A stretch of DNA of 64,000 nt, taken from NCBI RefSeq assembly GCF_000015865.1, contig NC_009012.1, forward strand, positions 1,736,001 to 1,800,000, in the 5' to 3' direction. Shown in pieces: positions 27,399 through 36,310 of the stretch (the first letter of the stretch is position 1; every line of letters starts with the position of its first letter). Below the pieces are notes generated by a model, which was given only the letters and a program-made list of their open reading frames with translations, did not search any database and was not told the origin of the DNA. A program made the position numbers and the translations under genes. Source of the stretch: Acetivibrio thermocellus ATCC 27405. GTDB lineage: Bacteria; Bacillota; Clostridia; Acetivibrionales; Acetivibrionaceae.

Positions 27399-27551
27399 TA
27401 GTTACTTTCCTTTCTTATAAATGCTGTTGTCTTAACGTGACTGAAGTTGATGAATGTCAACGTATTGACTGTTTAAGGTAAAGCATTAATAACGCATTTA
27501 CTGACAACATGAAGACAAAATAATGTCAAGTTGATAATGCACACCCTTCTT

Positions 27552-27797
27552 TTAATTAAAATATTCCTTCCATGCCGGTAACTTGTGCATCATATTTTCT
27601 GCAATTTTCCAGGCAACGTTTTCATCTGCTCCCTGCGTTTTTACTATAAATTTGGTAAGGCTCTCTTTCTTCTCTTCAAAAGACTGCATTTCTCCGTCGG
27701 GACGTGAACAGTAAACACAATAATCTTTGTTGGGATCGTTTGCCGCAAAGTCTGAAATATCCTTCATAGGCATTCCACAAGCAATACACGTTTTCAA
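27552..27797 (-). CDS. Small zinc-ribbon protein (Zn_ribbon_2 type)
   Basis: 81 residues. Two CxxC pairs form a zinc ribbon: CIACGMPM near the N-terminus and YCVYCSRPDGEMQ near residue 26, the pattern of the PF12674 putative zinc-ribbon family. The rest is helical. Such proteins are common in Clostridia; function is unknown. The start is a TTG at 27797, set by GGAGG 7 nt upstream; the nearby ATG is out of frame. Confidence 0.75.
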   Translation of the reverse strand: MKTCIACGMPMKDISDFAANDPNKDYCVYCSRPDGEMQSFEEKKESLTKFIVKTQGADENVAWKIAENMMHKLPAWKEYFN

Positions 27798-27881
27798 TCA
27801 TATTCCTCCTTTTCATTTTTAATTATATACTTTAGGTTTTCATAAATATAATTTTATGTCTTGCCCAAAATATCAGGACAT

Positions 27882-28143
27882 TTACATAGAAAGTTCTGTA
27901 TTGTGAGTAGATAAAAACTTGAAGTTATTAGCCTTTTGAAAGCCTAAGCTATATAGTTCTAGATACGTAGACAGTAATTCCTGTCCGTATCTTTTTATAA
28001 CTGACTCATTAGAATCCGAGAAAAAACCTTATTCATCAGATAATAATGAACCAGACAAGCCATGTATTATACAGCATATGAGTGGGTAGTTTTTTCACTG
28101 TTCCTTTCTCTATTTCCCGTTCTATGACGCTGCTGAAATGGAA
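27882..28143 (-). pseudogene. C-terminal relic of a TetR-family regulator
   Basis: The minus strand from 28143 reads SSVIEREIEKGTVKKLPTHM, which matches the ligand-domain end of TetR regulators, then after a frame break GFFSDSNESVIKRYGQELLS and a stop at 27882. The DNA-binding half is missing. It lies upstream of and opposite to the TIR-protease gene. Confidence 0.6.
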
Positions 28144-28430
28144 ATATACAAATCAATTACGTGCAATCATATGAACAATATAACCGTTGTTTTGCACGAT
28201 ATAACTATTTTACCACAACATGCCTTACATTTAAATTAATTTATCATTTAAGCAATTCATTTAATGTGTGTGTTTCCCCAATTTTAAAAAATTCTTTTCC
28301 AATCAATAGAAACTCTTGTATTTTTAATAATCATACAATATAATTACATTAATATTGTAACAAACTTGTAACATTTAAATTTTCTCAAAATATTAGTAAT
28401 ACTATAACACATAAAGTAAGGGTGATTAAA
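28144..28430. other. Intergenic region upstream of the TIR-protease gene
   Basis: About 290 nt, strongly AT-rich. No gene and no convincing -35/-10 pair was recognised; the promoter of the TIR-protease gene presumably lies here. Confidence 0.4.
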
Positions 28431-30968
28431 TTGATTTATTTTTGTCACGCTCCAAACGACAGAGCTATTGCGGAAAAAATATATTTTTCGCTTAAGCAAA
28501 CGGGTCTTACATGTTGGATTCCGTCACAGGATATTATGGCCGGTCAATACTATGTGGAAGCTATAGCCAACGCAATTGAAAAATCCGACATCGTAGTTTT
28601 TATTTTTTCTTCACACTCAAATACATCCATACAAGTAATTGATGAATTGCAGAAAGCATCATCACTGAATAAAACTATTATTCCTTTCTGCGTTGACAGG
28701 GCAATGCCCTCAGAGCCAATTGAACACTATTTGAGCAGCCCGTACAAAGTCGATGCAACAATCGGTCTTCCAGATGATAATATTGCAAAGCTTCAGAACA
28801 TTATTAAGCAAATATATAACCAATCTTCCGTACATAATGCTAATGACATTAATACTGTTAAAGATACATTTGCGCCATCCAATCCATTAGAAAATAATAC
28901 AAACATCATAAAAGATGCTTCGGATAACAACAGCCAAGAGTCAATCCAATTTAACGGGGTAATTAATTCAGCTAATTCTCAACCTCCACAAAACCCAAAT
29001 TTGCCTCCACAACACCAAATGAATCCTAACTTTAACAACACAGTCAATAATATGGACAGAAATATGAACTACCCAATAAAGCAAAATGTCCGTCCCAATC
29101 CTCAAGTTAAATCCTCCAATAAAATCAAAATTCCCCTTATTATTGGCGGAAGTATTGCAGGAGGAATCATATTATTGTCAATTTTATTCATGCTTGGGAA
29201 AAACCTATTATTTTCGACATTAATAAACTCGCACAGACCGTCTGACAATCCAGTAATAGGTTCAAACATTCGTATTGACGGCAGTAAATATACCGAAGAA
29301 GAAATTATTGAATTTACAAAAAATGCTATTTTAGAGCTGGATAGATTGCAAGCCTCTCGTGAATTTTATGATACCTATGCATATAACGCACCGGAATATG
29401 ATCTAATGCGTATTCAGGAAAACGTATTCTTTTCACTTATGGATTTGGATGTGGTGAGATTTGAGGAAGTAGCTATTTTAGGTAAAAACGAAAAAGAACA
29501 CGGCATAGAATATCTCCTCAAAGTAGATTTTGTCTGCTATGCGGATTATGAATATACGGAGAATAATGAAACTGTTCACCGCAAAGGAGAAGCATTATTG
29601 TACAATAATGTGGTAATACTTGAAACACCAAATGACGGATTAAAATACTTATACATGGAAGGAATATTTGAAGATGAGTTAAATGCAAGAAATGAGAACT
29701 TGGAGTCTTCATATCGTGAAATCGCCGAATCCGGTGATGTAAACACTGAAGACACCATCCAAACCTACTTGCCTGATTCAACCGACGAAGACACCATTAT
29801 GTCCGTAAAAGATATCGTTAAGAAAAATGACCACAAAGTTGTTGCCGTGTACGTTGATGTACCGGGAGGACAATCTCAAGGAAGCGGATTTTTTATAAAA
29901 GACGGTGTAATAGTTACCAATTATCATGTAATCGAGGGCGGAAAAAGTGCAAAAATTCTCCTTTCCAACGGAAATTACGTGGATGTGGAAGGAGTTTTAT
30001 ACACGGATTCTGATGTTGATATTGCTGTATTGAAATTGGTAAATGAAGTCGGCATCGAGCCGGTAACCATAGGTCAGGCCCGCGATTCCGATAAAGGAAG
30101 TATCGCCGTTGCTATTGGATCACCTTTGGGACTGTTTAATACAGTATCCACAGGAATTATATCTAATTTCTGGGAGGCCAATGGAGTTAACTTAATTCAA
30201 ATTTCCATCCCTATTACCCACGGTAACTCCGGAGGTGCCTTATTCAACGAGTCCGGTAAATTAATCGGTATCACATCCTCAGGAATAGGAGAGGCAAATT
30301 TAAACTTCGCAATTTCTTCAACCCATATAATACCTATTTGTGAGGATATAAAAAATATACCCTATAATCAATTAAATGCAGTTCCCCTTAGCAGTGCAGG
30401 CGGCAATATTAATTCCATTACCAGGCAAGCCGGATCTTCCAATAGCAATCAAAGCAGTTCTTCCGGCAAGAGTCTTTTATCTTCAAAATACAGGTTTGTT
30501 AATTCCGATAAACCAATATCCAACGATGCAACATATACCTCTGACTTACAGACAATATATGACCTGGCTTTAAACAAGTATTATGCCAAAGAAGATTTAT
30601 ACAGAGATCTTGATTACGCCTTTGACTATATTTTGGATTACGGCACAAAGTATTATCTGGAATATTTAGAGTATATACTTCATGAAACATATATAAAAGA
30701 AGATGTAGAAAACTTTAATAAGATAAATGAATCTGTTCTGGAAGTGCTTAACACCACAGGTGAATATATAGAATTTACAGCGGATGAAATTGAAATAATA
30801 GGTGCCGGAATAAAAAACGACGGCACTATTGACGGTATTATTGTGAGAGCTTTATTCTATGAAAATTCGGAGCCTTATGTGAGATCAAAATTTTATTTCA
30901 GAGCTAACTATGACGCATGGAGTTATGTTGATGGCTTCTTGTATGTAGGAGAAGTTACAGAAAAGTAA
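28431..30968 (+). CDS. TIR domain - membrane helix - HtrA-like serine protease fusion
   Basis: 845 residues from a TTG start (28431) with GGGTG 6 nt upstream; an in-frame GTG at 28422 has a poorer site. Residues 1-130 are a TIR domain of the type with WIPSQDIMAGQYYVEAIANA and HYLSSPYKVDA. The Glu expected for TIR NADase chemistry is present in QVIDELQKA (Glu72). A Gln/Asn/Pro-rich linker follows, then one membrane helix (about residues 232-255). After an unrecognised domain comes an S1C trypsin-like protease with His499 (TNYHVIEGG), Asp530 (SDVDIAVLK) and Ser600 (THGNSGGALF). There is no PDZ domain; the C-terminal 150 residues are unrecognised and acidic. Topology predicts a cytoplasmic TIR and an extracytoplasmic protease. 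The gene is alone, followed by a terminator. Confidence 0.9.
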   Translation: MIYFCHAPNDRAIAEKIYFSLKQTGLTCWIPSQDIMAGQYYVEAIANAIEKSDIVVFIFSSHSNTSIQVIDELQKASSLNKTIIPFCVDRAMPSEPIEHYLSSPYKVDATIGLPDDNIAKLQNIIKQIYNQSSVHNANDINTVKDTFAPSNPLENNTNIIKDASDNNSQESIQFNGVINSANSQPPQNPNLPPQHQMNPNFNNTVNNMDRNMNYPIKQNVRPNPQVKSSNKIKIPLIIGGSIAGGIILLSILFMLGKNLLFSTLINSHRPSDNPVIGSNIRIDGSKYTEEEIIEFTKNAILELDRLQASREFYDTYAYNAPEYDLMRIQENVFFSLMDLDVVRFEEVAILGKNEKEHGIEYLLKVDFVCYADYEYTENNETVHRKGEALLYNNVVILETPNDGLKYLYMEGIFEDELNARNENLESSYREIAESGDVNTEDTIQTYLPDSTDEDTIMSVKDIVKKNDHKVVAVYVDVPGGQSQGSGFFIKDGVIVTNYHVIEGGKSAKILLSNGNYVDVEGVLYTDSDVDIAVLKLVNEVGIEPVTIGQARDSDKGSIAVAIGSPLGLFNTVSTGIISNFWEANGVNLIQISIPITHGNSGGALFNESGKLIGITSSGIGEANLNFAISSTHIIPICEDIKNIPYNQLNAVPLSSAGGNINSITRQAGSSNSNQSSSSGKSLLSSKYRFVNSDKPISNDATYTSDLQTIYDLALNKYYAKEDLYRDLDYAFDYILDYGTKYYLEYLEYILHETYIKEDVENFNKINESVLEVLNTTGEYIEFTADEIEIIGAGIKNDGTIDGIIVRALFYENSEPYVRSKFYFRANYDAWSYVDGFLYVGEVTEK

Positions 30969-31008
30969 TTATTTTTAAGGGGTACAGAACATGTGAAATC
31001 ATTGGAGG

Positions 31009-31041
31009 GCTTCAGGTGGAGATTTCAACTCCACTTGAGGC
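31009..31041 (+). terminator. Terminator of the TIR-protease gene
   Basis: A 13-bp stem (GCTTCAGGTGGAG / CTCCACTTGAGGC) with two G-U pairs and a 7-nt loop, 40 nt after the stop, followed by AT-rich sequence ending in TTTTTT. The rest up to 31312 shows no supported gene. Confidence 0.7.
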
Positions 31042-31312
31042 TTAAATATTAATTTTTTCCTCCGCTAAATCAAACGGGATATGTAGATGGATTACAATGA
31101 CTTACTGAGTATATACCGTTATTTTTTAAAACCCTGTATACCTCTAAATGAACCTCTTCTTTTGTTCTCACTTTACTTCCCTCACTTTTTTCTGTTATAT
31201 CGACCCGTTATCAATCCAATGCTGATTGCCGACAGAAGGAGTCTCTTCTTTTTTCAGGAGTCCCTTGTAAGTCATTTTACATATATTAAACAGAAGTCTT
31301 ATTTTCCTTCAA

Positions 31313-31858
31313 TCAAGTCTTATCAGCAAGTTTCCAACCCAATTTATCAATATACAGATATACGCGGACATATCCGTCAACCGGTTTTGTAAAAATAAGA
31401 GTTGAAGTTCTTTGCGTATGTGTTTCGCTTACTCCCAAAAGTGCTTTTCTGTAGACGGAATCAAAAATATTGTATTGATAATCGAAATTATCTTTGTTTA
31501 CACCAATTTTTGAATACATTTGAGCTCTAAAATAGTCTTCATCCATTTCTTCAACTGTAATTTTTTTATGCTTATCATAATAAGCAAATATTTCATTTAT
31601 CTTATTTTCAGGAACCGCCAATTCAGCCTCTATACAGTAGTGAAACTCTATATCTTTTTTTATAACAAAGTTCTTGATTAATGACTCATCATTAAGCTTT
31701 GTATGAAAATATTTATTTATCATTCCTTGCTGAGTGCCGGTTATTCTTTCAATATTAAACCCAATTGAGGATTTGTAATAATATAAAATGGGGAAAACGG
31801 CCAATAAAATTATAACTGTCAAGATTATTACAATCCTTTTTATTTTCAAAGTTAACAC
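31313..31858 (-). CDS. Membrane-anchored protein of unknown function
   Basis: 181 residues. An N-terminal membrane helix (IKRIVIILTVIILLAVFPILYY, residues 6-27) anchors a soluble domain of about 150 residues outside the cell. The domain contains KKDIEFHYCIEAELAVPE and ends in VYLYIDKLGWKLADK. I do not recognise the family. It is convergent with the TIR-protease gene. Codon use looks normal and a GGGGG site precedes the start. Confidence 0.65.
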   Translation of the reverse strand: MLTLKIKRIVIILTVIILLAVFPILYYYKSSIGFNIERITGTQQGMINKYFHTKLNDESLIKNFVIKKDIEFHYCIEAELAVPENKINEIFAYYDKHKKITVEEMDEDYFRAQMYSKIGVNKDNFDYQYNIFDSVYRKALLGVSETHTQRTSTLIFTKPVDGYVRVYLYIDKLGWKLADKT

Positions 31859-31977
31859 CCCCCATAAATACTACCGCATGACACAGATTTTAATATGTAT
31901 ATAAATTTATTCGCTCAGAATATATTTATACCAATATACAAGGACTGTAAAAACATTAAAGCATCATTCCGTCTAGT

Positions 31978-32113
31978 TCATCTCATTGTCTGAAATACCC
32001 ATTTTGCGGCATTCATTACATACATAATCTTTTCCGCCTGATTTCCGATATGATACTTTAAAATCTTATCCTTTTGCTTTTCTCAATTTTACTATTTTCT
32101 CAGACAACTTCAT
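31978..32113 (-). pseudogene. Remnant of an XRE-type regulator with a strong start
   Basis: After an excellent GGAGGTGATTAATTATG, the minus strand reads MKLSEKIVKLRKAKG and stops (32066-32068). This is the opening helix of an XRE/Cro-type DNA-binding protein, cut off where the helix-turn-helix should begin. In another frame a zinc-ribbon-like end follows (YRKSGGKDYVCNECRKMGIS) to a stop near 31978. The middle of the gene appears deleted. Confidence 0.55.
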
Positions 32114-32193
32114 AATTAATCACCTCCATATCCTAATACAATAATAACTGATAAAATGGATTATTACCACCAATTTCAAAGTTTAGAATCATA

Positions 32194-33606
32194 TCATTTA
32201 TCAGCTACCTCTCGCCCGGAATCTAATTTTTTAAAATTTAAGGTTATCATGGTAAGAGACAGAAGGCAGGCCATGAAATCTGCTATGGGACCAGCATAAA
32301 GAACACCGGTCAGTCCCAGAAATTGTGGCAGAATCAAAAGCAAAGGAATGAGAAAGAAACCTTGCCTTGATAATGAAAGTATAATTCCCTGCCTCACATT
32401 TCCCGTACCGGTAAAGTAATTGATTGTCACTGGCTGTATACCAAAAACGCATACCATAAACATATAAATTTTCAGATATTTCTCTGCAAACTCAAAGTAC
32501 AGTTCATCTCCATATAGTTCATCTCCGCTTCCGAAAATCCCGGTAATTTGTCTCGGAAAGCATTGAAACAAAATAAAAGCCAGAACACTAATACCTATAG
32601 CGATGGAGACAGCTTTTTTATAAGTTTCCTTCACTCTGGAATAATTTTTCGCCCCCATATTAAAACCTAAAATTGGCTGACATCCTTGTGCCAAACCAAT
32701 GGAAAAGGCAGAAAGAACACTGTTTAATTTTGCAATAATACCGGATACTGCCAATGGAATATCGCTGCCGTAAATGGACATGGCGCCGTAGATTTTCAGG
32801 CTATTATTCAAAACAATGTTTACAAGCATCATAATGGTATGATTAATGAAATTAGAAGTTCCAAGTTTTGCAATCCGTTTTGCATAATACCATTTTATAC
32901 CCAACATTCTTCGGGTTATTTGAAAGGTTCTGAACTTAAAATAGTAGATTGCACAAAGGAGAAAGGATACAATCTGCCCAATCACTGTTGCTGTCGCAGC
33001 ACCTTGAATTCCCCAGCCAAATACAAACATGAACAACCAATCCAGGAACACATTCAATATAGCACCGGTAACATTACAAATCATAGAATATGTGGGGCTA
33101 CCGTCAGCCCGAATCAAACTGCTGCTTGCAGTAGTAAAGAGCTGGAAAGGCAGTCCTATGGCTGTAATGCCGAGATAGGTCATAGCCAGGGGAAGTACAT
33201 TCTCCGTGGCACCACAAAGAAGAAGAATTTGTTTTTTCAGAACAAATACAATACAGAAAATTAACAGTCCGACGGTAGGCATCAGTGTAATACCTGTTCC
33301 GACAAAATGCTTTGCCTCCTTCTCTCTTTTCGCACCCATATTAATATTGAAGTTTGCTGCAGTTCCAACTCCAATCAGCTGGGCAAAAGCCGTTGTAAAG
33401 GTTACAACAGGAAAGGCTACACTGGTAGCTCCATTGCCAAGCATACCAACCAAACGACCGATGAAAATCTGATCTGTAATATTATAGGCTGCTGCAACCA
33501 GCATGCTGATAATAGACGGAATGGCAAACTTGCCAATTAATCCAAGTACAGGTGCATAACCGAGTGGATTGCCACTTGAACTTGTATTTGCAGATATGTC
33601 TTTCAT
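32194..33606 (-). CDS. MATE-family multidrug efflux transporter
   Basis: 470 residues with 12 membrane segments in two similar halves, typical of MATE (NorM/DinF class). The family opening SIISMLVAAAYNITDQIFIG is at residue 33, and the start of the second half reads AMSIYGSDIPLAVSGIIAKL. It would export drugs or cationic toxins by Na+ or H+ antiport. The ATG overlaps the upstream MarR stop by 4 nt (ATGA), so the repressor and pump are translated together, a common arrangement in which MarR represses the operon. Confidence 0.92.
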   Translation of the reverse strand: MKDISANTSSSGNPLGYAPVLGLIGKFAIPSIISMLVAAAYNITDQIFIGRLVGMLGNGATSVAFPVVTFTTAFAQLIGVGTAANFNINMGAKREKEAKHFVGTGITLMPTVGLLIFCIVFVLKKQILLLCGATENVLPLAMTYLGITAIGLPFQLFTTASSSLIRADGSPTYSMICNVTGAILNVFLDWLFMFVFGWGIQGAATATVIGQIVSFLLCAIYYFKFRTFQITRRMLGIKWYYAKRIAKLGTSNFINHTIMMLVNIVLNNSLKIYGAMSIYGSDIPLAVSGIIAKLNSVLSAFSIGLAQGCQPILGFNMGAKNYSRVKETYKKAVSIAIGISVLAFILFQCFPRQITGIFGSGDELYGDELYFEFAEKYLKIYMFMVCVFGIQPVTINYFTGTGNVRQGIILSLSRQGFFLIPLLLILPQFLGLTGVLYAGPIADFMACLLSLTMITLNFKKLDSGREVADK

Positions 33607-34067
33607 TCTTGTTCCTCATTTCCCTGATATATCATTTCTTTAAAAATTTTATTCATATTCTCTTCCATCTGCAGCAATAAAGAATAAAGCCTGTCCAGAT
33701 CTTCCTCTTTTATATTTCGGGTTAAAAGCTTGTTAAACTTCATCAATTCCGTTCTTACTTCCTGCCCGATTTGTTTTGCCTTCTCAGTCGGATAAACCCG
33801 GTTTTGCCTTTTATCCTTTTCATCTTGTATTCGCAAAAGATAGCCTTTTTCTTCCAAAGATCTTACAGCCCGCGCAGTAGCTGCTTTGTCAACACAAACA
33901 ATGGAGGTTAATTCCTCCTGGGTTATTCCCTCACGGTTTTGCAGAGCCATAAAAAACGGCTCTTCTGCTGCCGTAAGATTGTATTGACTGAGAACCTTGC
34001 CAAGATACATCTGACTTTTTCTTGCCAAAAGATTAATTAATCTTCCTATACTTTTATTCAATCTCAT
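33603..34067 (-). CDS. MarR-family transcriptional regulator
   Basis: 154 residues. A winged helix-turn-helix lies at residues 40-105 (LTAAEEPFFMALQNREGITQ, CVDKAATARAVRSLEEKGYL, DKRQNRVYPTEKA), with dimerising helices at both ends, as in MarR. It probably represses the co-transcribed MATE pump and responds to small aromatic ligands. GGAGG is only 2 nt from the ATG at 34067 but 8 nt from a TTG at 34061, so the true start could be the TTG. No obvious palindromic operator was identified upstream. Confidence 0.88.
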   Translation of the reverse strand: MRLNKSIGRLINLLARKSQMYLGKVLSQYNLTAAEEPFFMALQNREGITQEELTSIVCVDKAATARAVRSLEEKGYLLRIQDEKDKRQNRVYPTEKAKQIGQEVRTELMKFNKLLTRNIKEEDLDRLYSLLLQMEENMNKIFKEMIYQGNEEQE

Positions 34068-34179
34068 GACCTCCAAAAGAATTATATTGAAAAATGGTTG
34101 AGCTGTCAACTAATTTTCTTTCCTATGTTGTTGGATATCCATGTGTAAAATAGAGGATTCAACGCAATAAAATACAAAA

Positions 34180-34211
34180 GCGGACATATTATCTTTCTGT
34201 AACATGTCCGC
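34180..34211 (-). terminator. Terminator after the FG-GAP-like protein gene
   Basis: Stem GCGGACAT / ATGTCCGC with a 16-nt loop, followed on the minus strand by TTTTGTATTTT. An AT-rich hairpin (TAAAACAG/CTGTTTTA) lies just after the stop near 34330-34355. Confidence 0.75.
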
Positions 34212-34363
34212 CCATAAAGCTTTAAATTATGGAATACATTTCTGTCTGTTCAGGCTATTTTGCACATCTTTGCATTTTTTCTTCCGGATAATTTTCCCGC
34301 ATTCAAAATACCGGCTTACCTCTTATTATAAAACAGACAACCGTCCCCTGTTTTATGTTTTAT

Positions 34364-35149
34364 TCACCCGAGCATAACCCAAAAATACTCGGGATCTAAA
34401 CCCCAGGACTTACTCTGTCTATCATATTTCCAGTATGTTACCGTATAGCCAAGCCGGTCAGCATGAGAAGTTCCGGCTATATCGTTTTGTGCTTGCAGCT
34501 TATATGGAGCAATACCATCGGTTTTAATGGGATATAGATGGGGTTGATAGATAACGAACCCTTCCAGGGGGCTAATAAGTTTACCTTCGCTGTTATAGAC
34601 CATTCCTTCGTAAAATTCCTTTCTGTCACTTACATCCACCATATAAGACTGGTTAAGCTTGCTGCTTTCAACAAGCACTCTGTAATTGTTCATATATTTA
34701 ACTTCAAGCTTCAGGGTTTGCATAAGATCCGCAGATTGCTCAGGACCAAGCATATATTCGGCATTGTTATTGTAGAACGATATAACATAATAATACGTCA
34801 GTGCTCCGCTTCCTCCAACAGAGAGGCTTACCATTATCTCCTTGGAGCTAAAACCGGTAAAGCTGCCTAAAAACAGCCACGCATCGAAGGCCATACTGTA
34901 ATCAGGATACAGAGGAACAACATACCAATGCAGAGTACTGCCGTCCTGTATCATTAATCTAATGTTTTCATAAAAATTGTTTTGGTTTTTATCGCCTACA
35001 AGATAAACTATATCCGGTACTCCGTCACCGTTTACATCTCCTATTTGCCTGTCAATGGTGTAAGTATTCTGTCTATTGGCATAATTAAACCTGTTATCCG
35101 TATAATTCTCATAATAATTAATCCATGGATTGCTATAATAATTTTGCAT
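34364..35149 (-). CDS. FG-GAP/VCBS-like protein of unknown function
   Basis: 261 residues. The N-terminus is rich in Tyr and Asn (MQNYYSNPWINYYENYTDNR) without a signal peptide. Residues 35-55 contain a calcium-loop pattern of FG-GAP/VCBS repeats (IGDVNGDGVPDIVYLVG). The rest is beta-rich (GSGALTYYYVISFY; YWKYDRQSKSWGLDPEYFWV). Similar proteins occur in spore-forming Firmicutes; the role is not known. The ribosome-binding site GGGAGGTCAAT is good. It stands alone. Confidence 0.65.
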   Translation of the reverse strand: MQNYYSNPWINYYENYTDNRFNYANRQNTYTIDRQIGDVNGDGVPDIVYLVGDKNQNNFYENIRLMIQDGSTLHWYVVPLYPDYSMAFDAWLFLGSFTGFSSKEIMVSLSVGGSGALTYYYVISFYNNNAEYMLGPEQSADLMQTLKLEVKYMNNYRVLVESSKLNQSYMVDVSDRKEFYEGMVYNSEGKLISPLEGFVIYQPHLYPIKTDGIAPYKLQAQNDIAGTSHADRLGYTVTYWKYDRQSKSWGLDPEYFWVMLG

Positions 35150-35222
35150 ATTGACCTCCCATTATATTCTTTATTGCATTATATGAAGGTCAACACATTA
35201 AGGAACCAGATAACAGGTTTCA

Positions 35223-35344
35223 TTATAAATTTAGTCCTCCCAAATATTTCACAGGATCAATAAACCATATAATAGTTGTTACATATCCGGCTACAACAGC
35301 AATATACCATAAGATTGCAGCTAATTTATTAAATTCGCTTAATC
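35223..35344 (-). pseudogene. Short membrane-protein fragment
   Basis: An open stretch reads EFNKLAAILWYIAVVAGYVT onward and ends TTIIWFIDPVKYLGGLNL then stop. It is clearly membrane-like, but no ATG, GTG or TTG start exists in frame after the upstream stop. It could be a decayed small gene or a fragment. It lies after the GNAT gene. Confidence 0.35.
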
Positions 35345-35352
35345 CATTATCT

Positions 35353-35826
35353 TCAATCCTCTACTTTCATAATCATTCGATAATAGTCAATAATTGCACC
35401 GTTTTTGGCATTTTTTTGCCCTTCACCGCAAACTTTAAAACCACATTTCTCATAGCATCGTATCGCTCTCAAGTTATTCCTTCGAACATTTAGCCTTACA
35501 TATCTAAAAGGCATCCTTTGTTTTGAAATCCGTATCGCTTCTCTAATCGCGTAGCTTCCGATACCTCTACCCCTGCTATTCTTTCCGGAAATAAAAATGC
35601 CAAGTATCACAGTATCAGGCTCTTGTGCATCTCTTTCAAGCCATATGGAGCCAATGCAATTTGTGTCTTCTTCAATGATAAACCAGCACACTTTCGAAGT
35701 ATCATAATTAGCTACACTGCTGTTATACGGACAAAACCTGCTCAAATAATCAGTCAAATCCAAATCACTCTGCAAAGCTTGATACATGCTTTCATCAGAG
35801 CCTGCAACATCTCTTAAAACAATCAT
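35353..35826 (-). CDS. GNAT-family N-acetyltransferase
   Basis: 157 residues, one complete GNAT domain. The acetyl-CoA pyrophosphate loop is in ISGKNSRGRGIGSYAIREA (near residue 85), and motif B is NNLRAIRCYEKCGFKVCG (near 122). The N-terminal strand and loop (MIVLRDVAGSDESMYQAL) are intact, unlike the broken GNAT gene at 26866. Substrate unknown. The ATG at 35826 is preferred over an adjacent TTG. Confidence 0.85.
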   Translation of the reverse strand: MIVLRDVAGSDESMYQALQSDLDLTDYLSRFCPYNSSVANYDTSKVCWFIIEEDTNCIGSIWLERDAQEPDTVILGIFISGKNSRGRGIGSYAIREAIRISKQRMPFRYVRLNVRRNNLRAIRCYEKCGFKVCGEGQKNAKNGAIIDYYRMIMKVED

Positions 35827-36109
35827 CAAATCCGTCCTTTTGAATGTATTTGCAACATTATTTTAACTTATTTTTATTCAAAAATGTAGAACAAAGTTTC
35901 CGGCCTGTTGGAAAATATTTACTTAGCATTATTGTACACCTGAGTAAAATTGCCTCCTTTATGTGTAGTTTTCCTTACAAAATATTTATTGCGCCAGTCT
36001 ATGGAATTTCAAACGGGAATCTGATAAAATTGATTTAGATAAAAATTATCATTCACATGAAAGGAGTATCAAAAAAGAAGAAATTCCAAAACACACAATT
36101 CAGTATCCA

Positions 36110-36195
36110 AGCGGAACATTACAAAGGCAAACCCATCAAAAGATGGCGACGCAAAGCTAAAGGGGCTAAAGCATTATGCCATGCCAGCCAGTTGC
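36110..36195 (+). ncRNA. Cyclic di-GMP-I riboswitch (GEMM)
   Basis: The core matches the class I aptamer: GGCAAACC (36126-36133), hairpin CCATC-aaaa-GATGG (36133-36146), the invariant GACGCAAAGC (36148-36157), then a second helix region with GGGGCTAAAGC and GCCAGCC (36161-36190). It lies 116 nt upstream of the WG-repeat protein gene and is followed by a terminator-type hairpin, so c-di-GMP probably controls transcription read-through into that gene. Whether binding switches it on or off is not clear from sequence alone. Confidence 0.88.
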
Positions 36196-36206
36196 AATGC
36201 AATAAT

Positions 36207-36246
36207 ACTTACCCTTTTAGTAAAAAGAGGGTAAGTTTTTTATTTT
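36207..36246 (+). terminator. Expression-platform terminator of the c-di-GMP riboswitch
   Basis: Stem ACTTACCC / GGGTAAGT with extra A-T pairs in the loop side, followed by TTTTTTATTTT. It sits directly between the aptamer and the WG-repeat gene. Confidence 0.8.
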
Positions 36247-36310
36247 GCCTTAACGTTGCAACTGTATTGAAGCACACCATTTTATAATAATTTACAAAGG
36301 AAGTGGAAAT

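Noticed and set aside
31087-31392. 101-codon plus-strand ORF after the TIR-protease gene
   Set aside because: No ribosome-binding site and composition not protein-like; it overlaps the better-supported gene on the other strand.
36057-36287. 76-codon ORF before the WG-repeat gene
   Set aside because: It spans the c-di-GMP aptamer and terminator, and its codons reflect RNA structure, not protein.
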